A DNA stretch of 64,000 bases. It comes from Bog-473 sp963840435 (GTDB lineage Bacteria > Actinomycetota > Acidimicrobiia > Acidimicrobiales > RAAP-2). The notes below the pieces were generated by a model that had not been told where the DNA came from, did not search any database, and saw only the letters and a program-made list of their open reading frames with translations. The DNA lies in assembly GCA_963840435.1 (NCBI GenBank), contig CAWIYY010000003.1, positions 1,116,001 to 1,180,000 of the forward strand. The letters run 5' to 3'. Numbering within the stretch: the first letter of the stretch is position 1; each line of letters opens with the position of its first letter. A program made the position numbers and the translations under genes. Positions 18,898 through 26,748 of this stretch are shown here, piece after piece.

Positions 18898-19656
18898 GTG
18901 CAGACGTCGACGTATCGGCGGGATGGACTCGATCTCCACTATGAGGTCCGCGGGTCTGGTCCCCCAGTGCTGTGCGTGCACGGTGCGACAGGAACTGGGC
19001 CCTATGAATGGTCGAGAGTGGCTGATGCCCTCAAGGACCGCTACCGGTTCATCCTTCCGGACCTGCGGGGACACGGTGCGTCGGACTATCGGTCCGGGGA
19101 GATGAGCATCGAGGCGGTCAATGCCGACCTCTTGGCGCTCATCGCCCATGAACATCTCGAGCCGCCACACGTGCTGGCGTTTTCCTTCGGGGCCGAGGCG
19201 GCACTCGACCTCGAGCTGGTCTATCCGGGAACGGTGGCCAGCCTGATCCTGGTGAGCCCGGGTCTCGGCGACCCGAAGTCGAGCCTGCCCACCCGCGCGC
19301 AGCTGGAGTCACGCTGGCCCGGCAGCCTCCGTGCGTTACACGCCGAACGGCACGGTCCGGACCATTGGCTCGACGTCATGCTCGAGCTCTGCGATCGGGC
19401 GGCGCTCCGGCCCAAGGCGGATCTCGCCGCTCTGGGAAGAATCGCCTGTCCGGTGCTTCTGGTGCTGGGCAGTGACGACGACCCCCGCCGACTCCGGCAA
19501 GCAGAGGTCATGCGAGAGGCACACGACCGCACGGAAATCGTGGTGGTCGAGGGCGGCCGGCACGCCGTGCACAAGGACCACAGGGCAGAGGTTGTCGCCG
19601 CCATCGACGCGTTTCTCGCCCGGGTCACAGGGGCTGTGCCGGGCTCGGCGAACTGA
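18898..19656 (+). CDS. Alpha/beta hydrolase
   Basis: A 252-aa hydrolase with an oxyanion-hole HGATG motif (residues about 29-33), LRGHG, and the variant nucleophile elbow AFSFGA (usual GxSxG). The catalytic acid is probably in GSDDD and the histidine in GGRHAVHKD. Esters, lactones or C-C bonds of ring-cleavage products are typical substrates of such enzymes; none is indicated directly. It starts with GTG 74 nt after the crotonase gene, and the TetR gene follows 114 nt later. Confidence 0.8.
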   Translation: MQTSTYRRDGLDLHYEVRGSGPPVLCVHGATGTGPYEWSRVADALKDRYRFILPDLRGHGASDYRSGEMSIEAVNADLLALIAHEHLEPPHVLAFSFGAEAALDLELVYPGTVASLILVSPGLGDPKSSLPTRAQLESRWPGSLRALHAERHGPDHWLDVMLELCDRAALRPKADLAALGRIACPVLLVLGSDDDPRRLRQAEVMREAHDRTEIVVVEGGRHAVHKDHRAEVVAAIDAFLARVTGAVPGSAN

Positions 19657-19769
19657 TGCATGCCCGGAACGACGTGCAGTTCACAGTAGGATTGGAAATG
19701 ACATATCCGCTCAGGAAGAACCACGATTGACCAAAGTTCCCGGTTGGTCTGTTCCGAGGATGTAGGTGA

Positions 19770-20468
19770 ATGGCAGCTGTCAAGGTGACCAAGCCGGTCG
19801 AGGAGATCGACGGCGATGACGCGATGCCCGAGTGGAAGCGTCTGAGCATCGAGCGCTCCTTGCAGGGTCCGCGGGCCAGGGCGCAGGCCCGGACCGATCG
19901 CTTTGTGGCCGCGGCCATGGAGCTCATGGGTGAAAGTGGCAACATCGATTTCACGGTGCAGGACGTCGTCGATCGTTCCAGGATGTCGATCCGCACGTTT
20001 TACAATTTCTTCGCGAGCAAGGACGATCTTCTCGTCGCCGTCCACGAGACGATCCTGGCCACCGAAGTCGTGCCGCGCCTGCGCGCCAAGTGCGAGGCGG
20101 AGTCCGAACCCATCGCCCGGCTCAAGGCCTACGTCCTGGGGATCTACGAGTTGACCTCGAATCCCGGTCCCGAGTCACGGGCACTCACGACCTACAGCAA
20201 CCGGCTTCTCGAGACCCGACCCGAGAACTTGGAGCGGGCCTTCAAACCGCAGATCGACCTGGTTGTCGAGCTGATCGGCGACGCCAAGGCGTCTGGCCGC
20301 CTGCATCCCTCCCTCAGCACCGAAACGGCGGCACGTCTGTTGCACCACACGGTTCTGGCCACTGTGCACGCGCGAATCCTCGGGGGCGATGGAGAGGGCG
20401 AGCATCGGGTGACCGCTGCCGATCTCTGGACGTTCTGCTCGTCGGGCATCGGCGTCCGGGAGGATTGA
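19770..20468 (+). CDS. TetR-family transcriptional regulator
   Basis: The 232-aa protein has a TetR DNA-binding domain at residues about 40-90 (DRFVAAAMELMGESG, FTVQDVVDRSRMSIRTFYNF, ASKDDLL) preceded by a 35-residue tail, and an alpha-helical ligand-binding C-terminus. TetR proteins in such clusters normally bind an acyl-CoA intermediate and derepress catabolic promoters. It could be the factor that binds the 28-bp element, or the 13-bp palindrome at 17872. Its own gene is convergent with the synthetase gene at 20490. Confidence 0.85.
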   Translation: MAAVKVTKPVEEIDGDDAMPEWKRLSIERSLQGPRARAQARTDRFVAAAMELMGESGNIDFTVQDVVDRSRMSIRTFYNFFASKDDLLVAVHETILATEVVPRLRAKCEAESEPIARLKAYVLGIYELTSNPGPESRALTTYSNRLLETRPENLERAFKPQIDLVVELIGDAKASGRLHPSLSTETAARLLHHTVLATVHARILGGDGEGEHRVTAADLWTFCSSGIGVRED

Positions 20469-20489
20469 CCGACTGATGCACCGGGCGAT

Positions 20490-22070
20490 CTACGGAGCGC
20501 GCTCGCCGATGTCGGAGAACCAACTCTCGAGCTCTGTCCGCACCACCTTTCCCATGGCGTTGCGCGGCAAGGTCCCGATCCTCCAGTAATCGGGCACTTT
20601 GTAGCGGGCCAACTGCGTCGCGCAATGGCTCGACAAGGAGTCGATGTCAATCGCGCATCCTTCGTCGGCCTCGACGGCCGCCGCCACGCGCTGCCCGAGG
20701 CGAACGTCGGGCACGCCAACGACAGAGGCGCCGCGGACACCTGGTGCCTCGAGCAGGACCCGCTCGATCTCGGCCGGGTAGACGTTGGCCCCGCCGCGGA
20801 GGATCAAAACGTTCCTCCGGTCGCGTACGAAAAGTCGCCCCCCGGCATCGAGGTACCCGATGTCTCCCGTGTAGAGCACTCCACCCCGGATCGTTTCGGC
20901 CGTGGACTCTGGGTGCCCCAAGTAGCCGAGCATCGGTCGATAGAGCTGGGCCCACGGGCCATCGGTCTGCGCACGGACGGTGATCTCGCCCGTCTCGCCT
21001 TCCGACAGCACCTGGCGCCCGTCGCGGATCTCCACCACCAAATGGGGCAAAGGTGTGCCACTGCACCCGGGGGCTCGTACCTCACGAGGATCCTCGATGG
21101 TGACCACCGTCGGGGCCTCGGTGAGGCCGTAGGTCGCCGACACTCGACATCCGAAGCGCCGCTCAAAGGCCTCCCGTGTCGACTCGGGAAGGTAGGTTCC
21201 GCCTGTCCAGGTGTCAGTCAAGGACCCCAGGTCCTCCACGGCGATCTCCTCTGCAGTGGCGAGACCTTGGAGGATCGTGGGAACACCGAACCAGGAGTCC
21301 ACCGCTTCCTCCTTGATCCAGGCTGCGACACCAACCGGATCGACGCGGTCCATCACGATCTGCGAACCGCCGGCTTGGGCCACAAGCAGGGTGCTGGTGA
21401 CCTGCATGTTGAGGATGGTCAATGCGGCGCAATCGCCCTTCCGCAGATTCGGCCCGAAGTTCCGAGCCGCCACCAACATCGCCCCCGGCAAGAGCAGGTT
21501 CCCGTGGGTGTGCACCACGCCCTTGGGTCGACCCGTGGTGCCACTGGTGTAGGCGATCCCAGCCGCGTCGGTGGCGCTCCGTGCGGGTCGCCGGTAGCCG
21601 GCCTGACTGGCGTCGACCATGTCCCGCCAGGAACCGCCTCCGCCACCGACAACGATGATCGGCGTCGAACTGCGGTCAGAACCCTGATTGAGCCCGTCGG
21701 CGACATCGGGCGAGGCGAGGAGGAGGACGGCCCCGGCGTCGCCAAGGATGAAGCGCTTCTCGGGAGGCGCCAGGTTGCGATTGAGGCCCAACCAGATGGC
21801 ACCCAGGCGCGCCAACGCATGAAACGTGATGACAATGTCGCTGGTGTTGGGCAGGCTGACGGCAACGACGTCGTCCTGCACGACCCCCAGGGCCGCGAGT
21901 GCGCCGGCCGCTCGTTCGACCTCCCGATCGAGCTCCTCGTAGGTCAGCCGGGCGTCGGCGCACACCAGGGCCTCGCGGCCCGGATCGCTCAGGAGCGCCC
22001 GCTCCATCACGTCCCCGACCGCTGCGGGGATGGGGCCCGGCGCCGGCACTGATCGTCCCCTCATCCCCAC
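20490..22070 (-). CDS. Acyl-CoA synthetase / AMP-dependent ligase
   Basis: The 526-aa ANL enzyme has the canonical P-loop YTSGTTGRPKGVVHTHGN, then ATYGLTEAP, YTGDIGYLD, RDRRNVLILRGGANVYPAEI and PRNAMGKVVR with the C-terminal lysine. The classic P-loop distinguishes it from the two paralogues with TSGATAAPK, so it probably activates a different acid, or one at another stage such as a side-chain fragment. It is divergent from the SDR at 22128; element copy 3 lies 7 nt upstream of its ATG. Confidence 0.9.
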   Translation of the reverse strand: MGMRGRSVPAPGPIPAAVGDVMERALLSDPGREALVCADARLTYEELDREVERAAGALAALGVVQDDVVAVSLPNTSDIVITFHALARLGAIWLGLNRNLAPPEKRFILGDAGAVLLLASPDVADGLNQGSDRSSTPIIVVGGGGGSWRDMVDASQAGYRRPARSATDAAGIAYTSGTTGRPKGVVHTHGNLLLPGAMLVAARNFGPNLRKGDCAALTILNMQVTSTLLVAQAGGSQIVMDRVDPVGVAAWIKEEAVDSWFGVPTILQGLATAEEIAVEDLGSLTDTWTGGTYLPESTREAFERRFGCRVSATYGLTEAPTVVTIEDPREVRAPGCSGTPLPHLVVEIRDGRQVLSEGETGEITVRAQTDGPWAQLYRPMLGYLGHPESTAETIRGGVLYTGDIGYLDAGGRLFVRDRRNVLILRGGANVYPAEIERVLLEAPGVRGASVVGVPDVRLGQRVAAAVEADEGCAIDIDSLSSHCATQLARYKVPDYWRIGTLPRNAMGKVVRTELESWFSDIGERAP

Positions 22071-22076
22071 CTCGCA

Positions 22077-22104
22077 GAGAATCTAATTGTCGATATGGTA
22101 AGGC
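22077..22104 (+). promoter_or_regulatory. 28-bp catabolic element, copy 3 (weaker)
   Basis: GAGAAT is followed at the conserved distance by GGTA (positions 21-24 of the element). It sits between the divergent acyl-CoA synthetase (start 22070) and SDR (start 22128) and could control both. Confidence 0.35.
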
Positions 22105-22127
22105 AACACTCTACTGATCGGAAAGCC

Positions 22128-22913
22128 ATGACTACAGGGGCGGTGAGCGTCGTCAGCGGTGGGTCGAGCGGCATCGGGCTGGCGGTTGCGGAACGTCTCG
22201 CCCGTGGAGGCGGGCGAATCGCCATCCTCGGCCGGGACCCAAAGAGGCTCGAATCAGCAAAGGGAGCCGTGGCGGCAGCTGGGGCGGGCGCAGTCCTCAC
22301 CCTCCGCGCCGATGCGACGAAGGACGACGAGGTGGCCGCCGCATTCGGGGAAATCGATGCGGCGTGGGGCCAGGTGCACGCGCTGATCAACGCGGTCGGA
22401 CCGTCCGGGGCGGGTCGGTTCGAGGATCTCTCTGACGAGGGATGGGTGCGCGTGTTCGACGAGGGTGTCCTCACGGCAGTCCGCTGCATCCGGCACGCCC
22501 TCCCTCTGCTGCGCCGGGCCGAGTGGGGCCGGATCGTCAACATCACCGCGATCTCGGTGCAGCACCAGAGCACCGGTCTGATCGGCTACACGGCGAGCAA
22601 GGCGGCACTGGCCAGCATCACGAAAAACCTCGCCCGCAGCCTCGCGGCCGACGGGATCCTCGTGAACGCCGTCGCTCCGGGGCCGGTCCTCACCGGACCG
22701 ATCTCGGCCGCGGTCCGCGCCGCGCACGGTGACCCCGATGACCGCCACGACGCCTACCGCGTCATGGCGGAACGCTACGGCTCGGCGGTGGATCTCGGAC
22801 GAGTCGCCGATCCCGCCGAGGTCGCGGAGGTCGTGGCCTTCTGCGCCTCAGAGGCAAACACCTACATGACCGGCGCTCACCTCAACGTGGACGGGGGTTC
22901 CGACTTCACGTAG
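22128..22913 (+). CDS. Short-chain dehydrogenase/reductase
   Basis: A 261-aa SDR (from ATG 22128; an in-frame start at 22095 overlaps the regulatory element and is less likely). Motifs: GGSSGIG cofactor loop, catalytic serine in NITAIS, YTASK, and the C-terminal TGAHLNVDGG typical of 3-hydroxyacyl or hydroxysteroid dehydrogenases of this group. The substrate is probably the hydroxyacyl or hydroxy-ring intermediate of the cluster. The next gene, an acyl-CoA dehydrogenase, begins 150 nt later behind its own element copy. Confidence 0.85.
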   Translation: MTTGAVSVVSGGSSGIGLAVAERLARGGGRIAILGRDPKRLESAKGAVAAAGAGAVLTLRADATKDDEVAAAFGEIDAAWGQVHALINAVGPSGAGRFEDLSDEGWVRVFDEGVLTAVRCIRHALPLLRRAEWGRIVNITAISVQHQSTGLIGYTASKAALASITKNLARSLAADGILVNAVAPGPVLTGPISAAVRAAHGDPDDRHDAYRVMAERYGSAVDLGRVADPAEVAEVVAFCASEANTYMTGAHLNVDGGSDFT

Positions 22914-22966
22914 GGCGCGGCTGGACGGCCTGCTCAGGCGATCCTGGTACTTAGCAGGATGAGGAT

Positions 22967-22994
22967 GAGAATGAGATGATCCTTTCGGTATAGT
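22967..22994 (+). promoter_or_regulatory. 28-bp catabolic element, copy 4 (reference copy)
   Basis: GAGAATGAGATGATCC with a terminal TATAGT, 70 nt upstream of the acyl-CoA dehydrogenase start at 23065. The end TATAGT could be a -10 box with GAGAAT as an unusual -35 at 16-nt spacing, or the whole may be an operator. Confidence 0.6.
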
Positions 22995-23064
22995 AGTGTG
23001 CACACTGGCTGCGCTGCCGGCTTGGACGCAGCCGCACGGCCCGGGATGGATCGAGGGGTGGACG

Positions 23065-24237
23065 ATGAGCGGCCGCGTGGAAGGAGTCGAGGATTTCGGA
23101 GCCGCCTCGACGGCCGAGTTCCGCGACGCGGTGGTGGCGTGGATCGACGCCCGACGGAGCGAACTCGAGCCGCCGTACCGTGATCACGGGAGCACCGAGG
23201 AGCTCCTGGCTCATCAGAGGCGAGTGCAGCAGCTGCTCTTCGACCATGGCTTCATGCGCTGGGGTTGGCCGGTCGAGGTGGGTGGCCTCGGCGGGAACCC
23301 ACTGTTCCGCGCCGTGCTCGGCGAGGAGCTCACCGGCCGAGGATTGGTCCACAGCGCGGCGTACTCAATGACCGAGGTCCTCGGTCCCGCGGTGATCAAG
23401 TACGCCGATGCCACGCTGGCGGCGCAGGTGGTTCCGCCCCTGCTCCGCGGCGACGAGACCTGGTGCCAGGGGTTCTCCGAGCCCGAGGCGGGCAGCGATC
23501 TCGGATCACTCCGCACGACCGCCGTCAGGGATGGCGACGGCTGGGTGGTGCAGGGACAGAAGCTCTGGACCAGTTGGGCCCACCATGCCACCCGTTGCGT
23601 CGTCCTGGCCCGAACGGAGGGACCCGACACAGGTTCCCGGGGGATCAGCGCCTTCTTTGTGGACATGCACACCCCCGGCATCGACGTCCATCCGCTCGAG
23701 ACGATGGCCGGCGTGGACGAATTCTGTGAGACCTTCTTCGACGAGGTGCGGGTCCCGGCCGACCGACTCCTGGGCGCCCCGGGGCAAGGGTGGCAGGTCG
23801 CGCAGTACATCCTGGCCTGCGAGCGCGGACCGATCTTCTGGCAGCGAGCCAGCTGGCTCCTCCACCATCTCGGAGAGATCGTCGAGATGACCGATGCGGC
23901 CGACCTGACGGTACAGAGCTTGCTCGGCCACGCCTTCGCCGAGGTGTCCGCCCTCCGGGCCCGGTCACGAACCACCCAGCAACAGGTGGCGGCGGGCGAC
24001 TTGCGGGCCGCCGAGTCCTCCGTCGACAAGATTCTGATCGCCTCCGCCGACCAGGCGGTGTTCGACGCTGCTCGCCACGTCCTGGCCGGCGTGGTCGAGC
24101 TGGACGATTCACCCCTGGCCGACCGGTATCGCAAGGAGTGGGCGTACTCGCGGGCGGCGACGATTTACGGTGGCACCAGTGAGATCCAGAGGGACATCGT
24201 GGCCTCGCGCCTGCTGGACCTGCCCAGGGTGCCCTGA
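23065..24237 (+). CDS. Acyl-CoA dehydrogenase, larger subunit of heteromeric pair 1
   Basis: The 390-aa protein (ATG 23065 after GAGGGG) has the FAD/acyl-CoA motifs QGFSEPEAGSDLGS and GQKLWTSWAHHA and the C-terminal YGGTSEIQRDIVASRLL. It would introduce an alpha-beta double bond into an acyl-CoA. Its stop overlaps the start of the next, shorter dehydrogenase (TGATG), the organisation of the alpha2-beta2 FadE pairs used for steroid side chains and rings in mycobacteria (established for FadE26-27 and FadE28-29). Element copy 4 precedes it. Confidence 0.9.
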   Translation: MSGRVEGVEDFGAASTAEFRDAVVAWIDARRSELEPPYRDHGSTEELLAHQRRVQQLLFDHGFMRWGWPVEVGGLGGNPLFRAVLGEELTGRGLVHSAAYSMTEVLGPAVIKYADATLAAQVVPPLLRGDETWCQGFSEPEAGSDLGSLRTTAVRDGDGWVVQGQKLWTSWAHHATRCVVLARTEGPDTGSRGISAFFVDMHTPGIDVHPLETMAGVDEFCETFFDEVRVPADRLLGAPGQGWQVAQYILACERGPIFWQRASWLLHHLGEIVEMTDAADLTVQSLLGHAFAEVSALRARSRTTQQQVAAGDLRAAESSVDKILIASADQAVFDAARHVLAGVVELDDSPLADRYRKEWAYSRAATIYGGTSEIQRDIVASRLLDLPRVP

Positions 24238-25211
24238 TGGATCCCGACGAGTGCAGGCTGCTGCACGAGACACTCTTCGGGTTGGCTGCTTCCGAGCGAG
24301 CCGGACTGCTCACCGCCGCGTTGGACGCGTTCGGGTGGCGCGACGTGCTGGCCACCCATCCCGAAGAGGCCATCTCCGCGCTGTTCGGCGCGCAAGGTCG
24401 GACCGGAACATGGTCGGCGGCGCTGCACGACGTCCTGGCCGCCGACGCCGAGACGCTCGGGATCAGCCTCCCGCTCACCGTCGTCCTCCCCCGGCCGGGC
24501 CGGGCCGATCCAGGCAAGCAGCGCGATGGCCGCGTCTCGATCGAGGGGGTCCTTCTCGGGCCACGCGACCGGGCCGCCATGCTCGTGACTGCGGCGCGCT
24601 GCCCTGGTGGGGAGAGGTCCGCCGTTGCGGTCGAGCCTGAGGACTTTCAGATCGAGCGGCGGCAGGGCCTCGACCCCGGCCTCGAGGGGTACGCCGTGTC
24701 CGGCACCAGCGGGCGGATGATGGTCCTCGCCGTGGGCGACGACGCCGATTCGTGGTGGGAGGCCGCGCAGGCTCGTGGGCGGCTGGCCCTGTGTCGACAG
24801 ATCGTGGCCGCCCTGGCCGTCATGATTGAGCAGGCGCGGTCACACGTCTCCGAGCGAGCGCAGTTCGGCCGGCTGGTCGGGACCTTCCAGGCAGTGCGTC
24901 ACAAGCTGGTCGAGGCTCATGTCGCGACGGCGGCCGCCGACTGCGTGACCTCTTCGGCCTGGGAGAGCGACGACCTTCCCCTGGCCGCGGCGACCGCCAA
25001 GGTGGTGACCGGCACGGCCGTCGGGGTCGCAGCGGCACACACTCAACAACTCCTGGCCGGGATCGGTTTCACGGCGGAACACCCGTACCACCGCTTCATG
25101 AAACGAGCGGTCGTGCTGGAACGGATGCTCGGCAGTGGAGTCGAGCTCGCCCCTCTGGTGGGCCGGCGACTGATCGAACTGGGTGCGGCGCCTCGACTGG
25201 TGCAATTGTGA
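24237..25211 (+). CDS. Acyl-CoA dehydrogenase, smaller subunit of heteromeric pair 1
   Basis: At 324 aa this is shorter than a stand-alone acyl-CoA dehydrogenase (about 380-400). The N-terminal and middle domains are poorly conserved, while the C-terminal domain keeps SERAQFGRLVGTFQAVRHKL and GIGFTAEHPYHRFMKRA. That is the pattern of the partner subunit in heteromeric FadE enzymes, where active-site residues are divided between the two chains. It is translationally coupled on both sides: TGATG with the upstream gene and GTGA with the enoyl-CoA hydratase. A functional complex with the 390-aa subunit is inferred. Confidence 0.85.
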   Translation: MDPDECRLLHETLFGLAASERAGLLTAALDAFGWRDVLATHPEEAISALFGAQGRTGTWSAALHDVLAADAETLGISLPLTVVLPRPGRADPGKQRDGRVSIEGVLLGPRDRAAMLVTAARCPGGERSAVAVEPEDFQIERRQGLDPGLEGYAVSGTSGRMMVLAVGDDADSWWEAAQARGRLALCRQIVAALAVMIEQARSHVSERAQFGRLVGTFQAVRHKLVEAHVATAAADCVTSSAWESDDLPLAAATAKVVTGTAVGVAAAHTQQLLAGIGFTAEHPYHRFMKRAVVLERMLGSGVELAPLVGRRLIELGAAPRLVQL

Positions 25212-26002
25212 CCGAACTGGACAGCGGCGACGTGATTCTTCGCAGCGAAGGCTCGCGGGTGCGGGTGCTCACCCTCAACAAACCGGCAAACCGGAACGCC
25301 CTCGACGGTCCGCTGCACGCCGCAATGCTGGCGGCGGTGCGCCTCGTCGCCGCCGAGCCGGAGGTGCGCGCCGTCGTCCTCACCGGAGCCGGGGACGCCT
25401 TCAGCGCCGGAGGCGACTTCGGACTCATCGAAGAGATGCAGCAGGACCCCGAACTGCGCAAGGCAGTCCTCAACCGAAGCAGGTCCTTGTTCTGGTCCTT
25501 GATCGCACTCGAGGTTCCGGTCATCGCGGCGGTGAACGGCCCGGCCGTCGGTGCCGGTGCGACACTCGCCCTGCTCTGCGACATCGTGCTCATGGCGGAA
25601 GGGGCCTCCCTGGCAGAACCCAGGGTGAACATCGGCCTGGTGCCCGGCGACGGCAGCGCGATCCTTTGGCCCCTGCTGGCGGGCATCCCTGCCGCGCGCG
25701 CATACCTGCTCACGGGCGATCGTATGCCGGCCGCAGAGGCCCATCGCCTGGGCCTGGTCCACCGCGTCGTGCAGCCGGACGCCCTTCTGGCCGAAGCCAT
25801 GGCGCTGGCCGATCGCCTGGCGGGGCTGTCACCCCACTCCGTCCGCTCCACGAAACGCGCCCTCAACTCCCAGGTGGAGTCCGCCGCCCTGGCCGGCCTC
25901 GAGTTTGCGCTCGACGCGGAGTCCCAGAGCTTCGACACCCCGGAACTGCGAGCGACGGTCCAACAGCATGCCGAGCGCGTTGCGGGCCGGCACGGTGACT
26001 GA
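25208..26002 (+). CDS. Enoyl-CoA hydratase/isomerase
   Basis: A 264-aa crotonase with oxyanion segments DAFSAGGDFGLIEEM and AVNGPAVGAGATLALLCDIV, followed by EPRVNIGLVPGDG, so one catalytic glutamate is present. It would hydrate the enoyl-CoA made by dehydrogenase pair 1. GTG 25208 overlaps the preceding stop (GTGA), and its own stop lies inside the next SDR gene. The order dehydrogenase pair, hydratase, SDR is a complete beta-oxidation spiral up to the 3-keto step. Confidence 0.88.
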   Translation: MTELDSGDVILRSEGSRVRVLTLNKPANRNALDGPLHAAMLAAVRLVAAEPEVRAVVLTGAGDAFSAGGDFGLIEEMQQDPELRKAVLNRSRSLFWSLIALEVPVIAAVNGPAVGAGATLALLCDIVLMAEGASLAEPRVNIGLVPGDGSAILWPLLAGIPAARAYLLTGDRMPAAEAHRLGLVHRVVQPDALLAEAMALADRLAGLSPHSVRSTKRALNSQVESAALAGLEFALDAESQSFDTPELRATVQQHAERVAGRHGD

Positions 26003-26744
26003 CGCGGTCGAGCGCGTGGCGGTGGTCACGGGAGGTACGCGCGGGATCGGTGCCGCCATTTCGTCCCGGCTGTCCGCGGCCGGGACGACCGTTGTCGCCG
26101 CCTACCTCGGGGACGAGGCAGCCGCGGAGCGCTTCGTCGCTCAGCATCGATCCGCTGGCCTCGTGAGCACGCACCAGATTGACGTGGGCGACCCCGACTC
26201 CTGCCGCGAGCTCATTGCGGCCGTTCTCGCCGCCCATGGACGCCTCGACTACCTGATCAACAACGCGGGCGCCGTGCGCGAGCGCAGGTTGGCCGATCTC
26301 AGTTCCGAGGACTGGGACGACACGCTGCGGGTCAACCTCACGGGGGCCTTCCACCTGTCCCAGTCCGCCCTCGCCCACATGCGCCAGGTGCGTTTCGGCA
26401 GGATCGTCAACATCGGATCCGTGAGCGCAGTCATGGGAAGCCCGTTCCAGATCGACTATGCCGCCGCCAAGGCGGGACTCGTCGGCCTGACCCGCTCGCT
26501 CGCCCGCTCGGTGGCCCGCGCCGGTATCACGGTCAACTGCATCATCCCCGGAGGGTTCTCGACCGACCTGCTCAGCCACCTCACCTTGACCGATGCGGAG
26601 GCCGTCGAGCGCAGCGTGCCGGTCGGGAGATACGGCCGGCCCGAGGAATTGGCCCATGTCGTCGCCGCCCTCCTCCACGACGACGCCTCCTACGTCACCG
26701 GCGCGGTGATCGCCGTTGACGGCGGCCTCGGCATGGGACTCTGA
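25995..26744 (+). CDS. SDR of the 3-oxoacyl-ACP/CoA reductase (FabG) type
   Basis: The product (249 aa from GTG 25995) carries GGTRGIG, YLINNAG, catalytic serine in NIGSVSAVMG, YAAAK and SYVTGAVIAVDGGLGMG, the FabG signature set. In this operon it most likely oxidises the 3-hydroxyacyl-CoA made by the preceding hydratase. The start could also be ATG 25968; neither has a strong ribosome binding site, and translation is probably coupled to the hydratase gene, which it overlaps by 8 nt. It is convergent with the synthetase gene that ends at 26749. Confidence 0.85.
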   Translation: MTDAVERVAVVTGGTRGIGAAISSRLSAAGTTVVAAYLGDEAAAERFVAQHRSAGLVSTHQIDVGDPDSCRELIAAVLAAHGRLDYLINNAGAVRERRLADLSSEDWDDTLRVNLTGAFHLSQSALAHMRQVRFGRIVNIGSVSAVMGSPFQIDYAAAKAGLVGLTRSLARSVARAGITVNCIIPGGFSTDLLSHLTLTDAEAVERSVPVGRYGRPEELAHVVAALLHDDASYVTGAVIAVDGGLGMGL

Positions 26745-26748
26745 ACCC

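Noticed and set aside
20625..22052. A 475-codon plus-strand frame opposite the acyl-CoA synthetase
   Set aside because: The minus strand encodes an intact AMP-binding enzyme; the plus frame is low-complexity shadow translation of GC-rich DNA.
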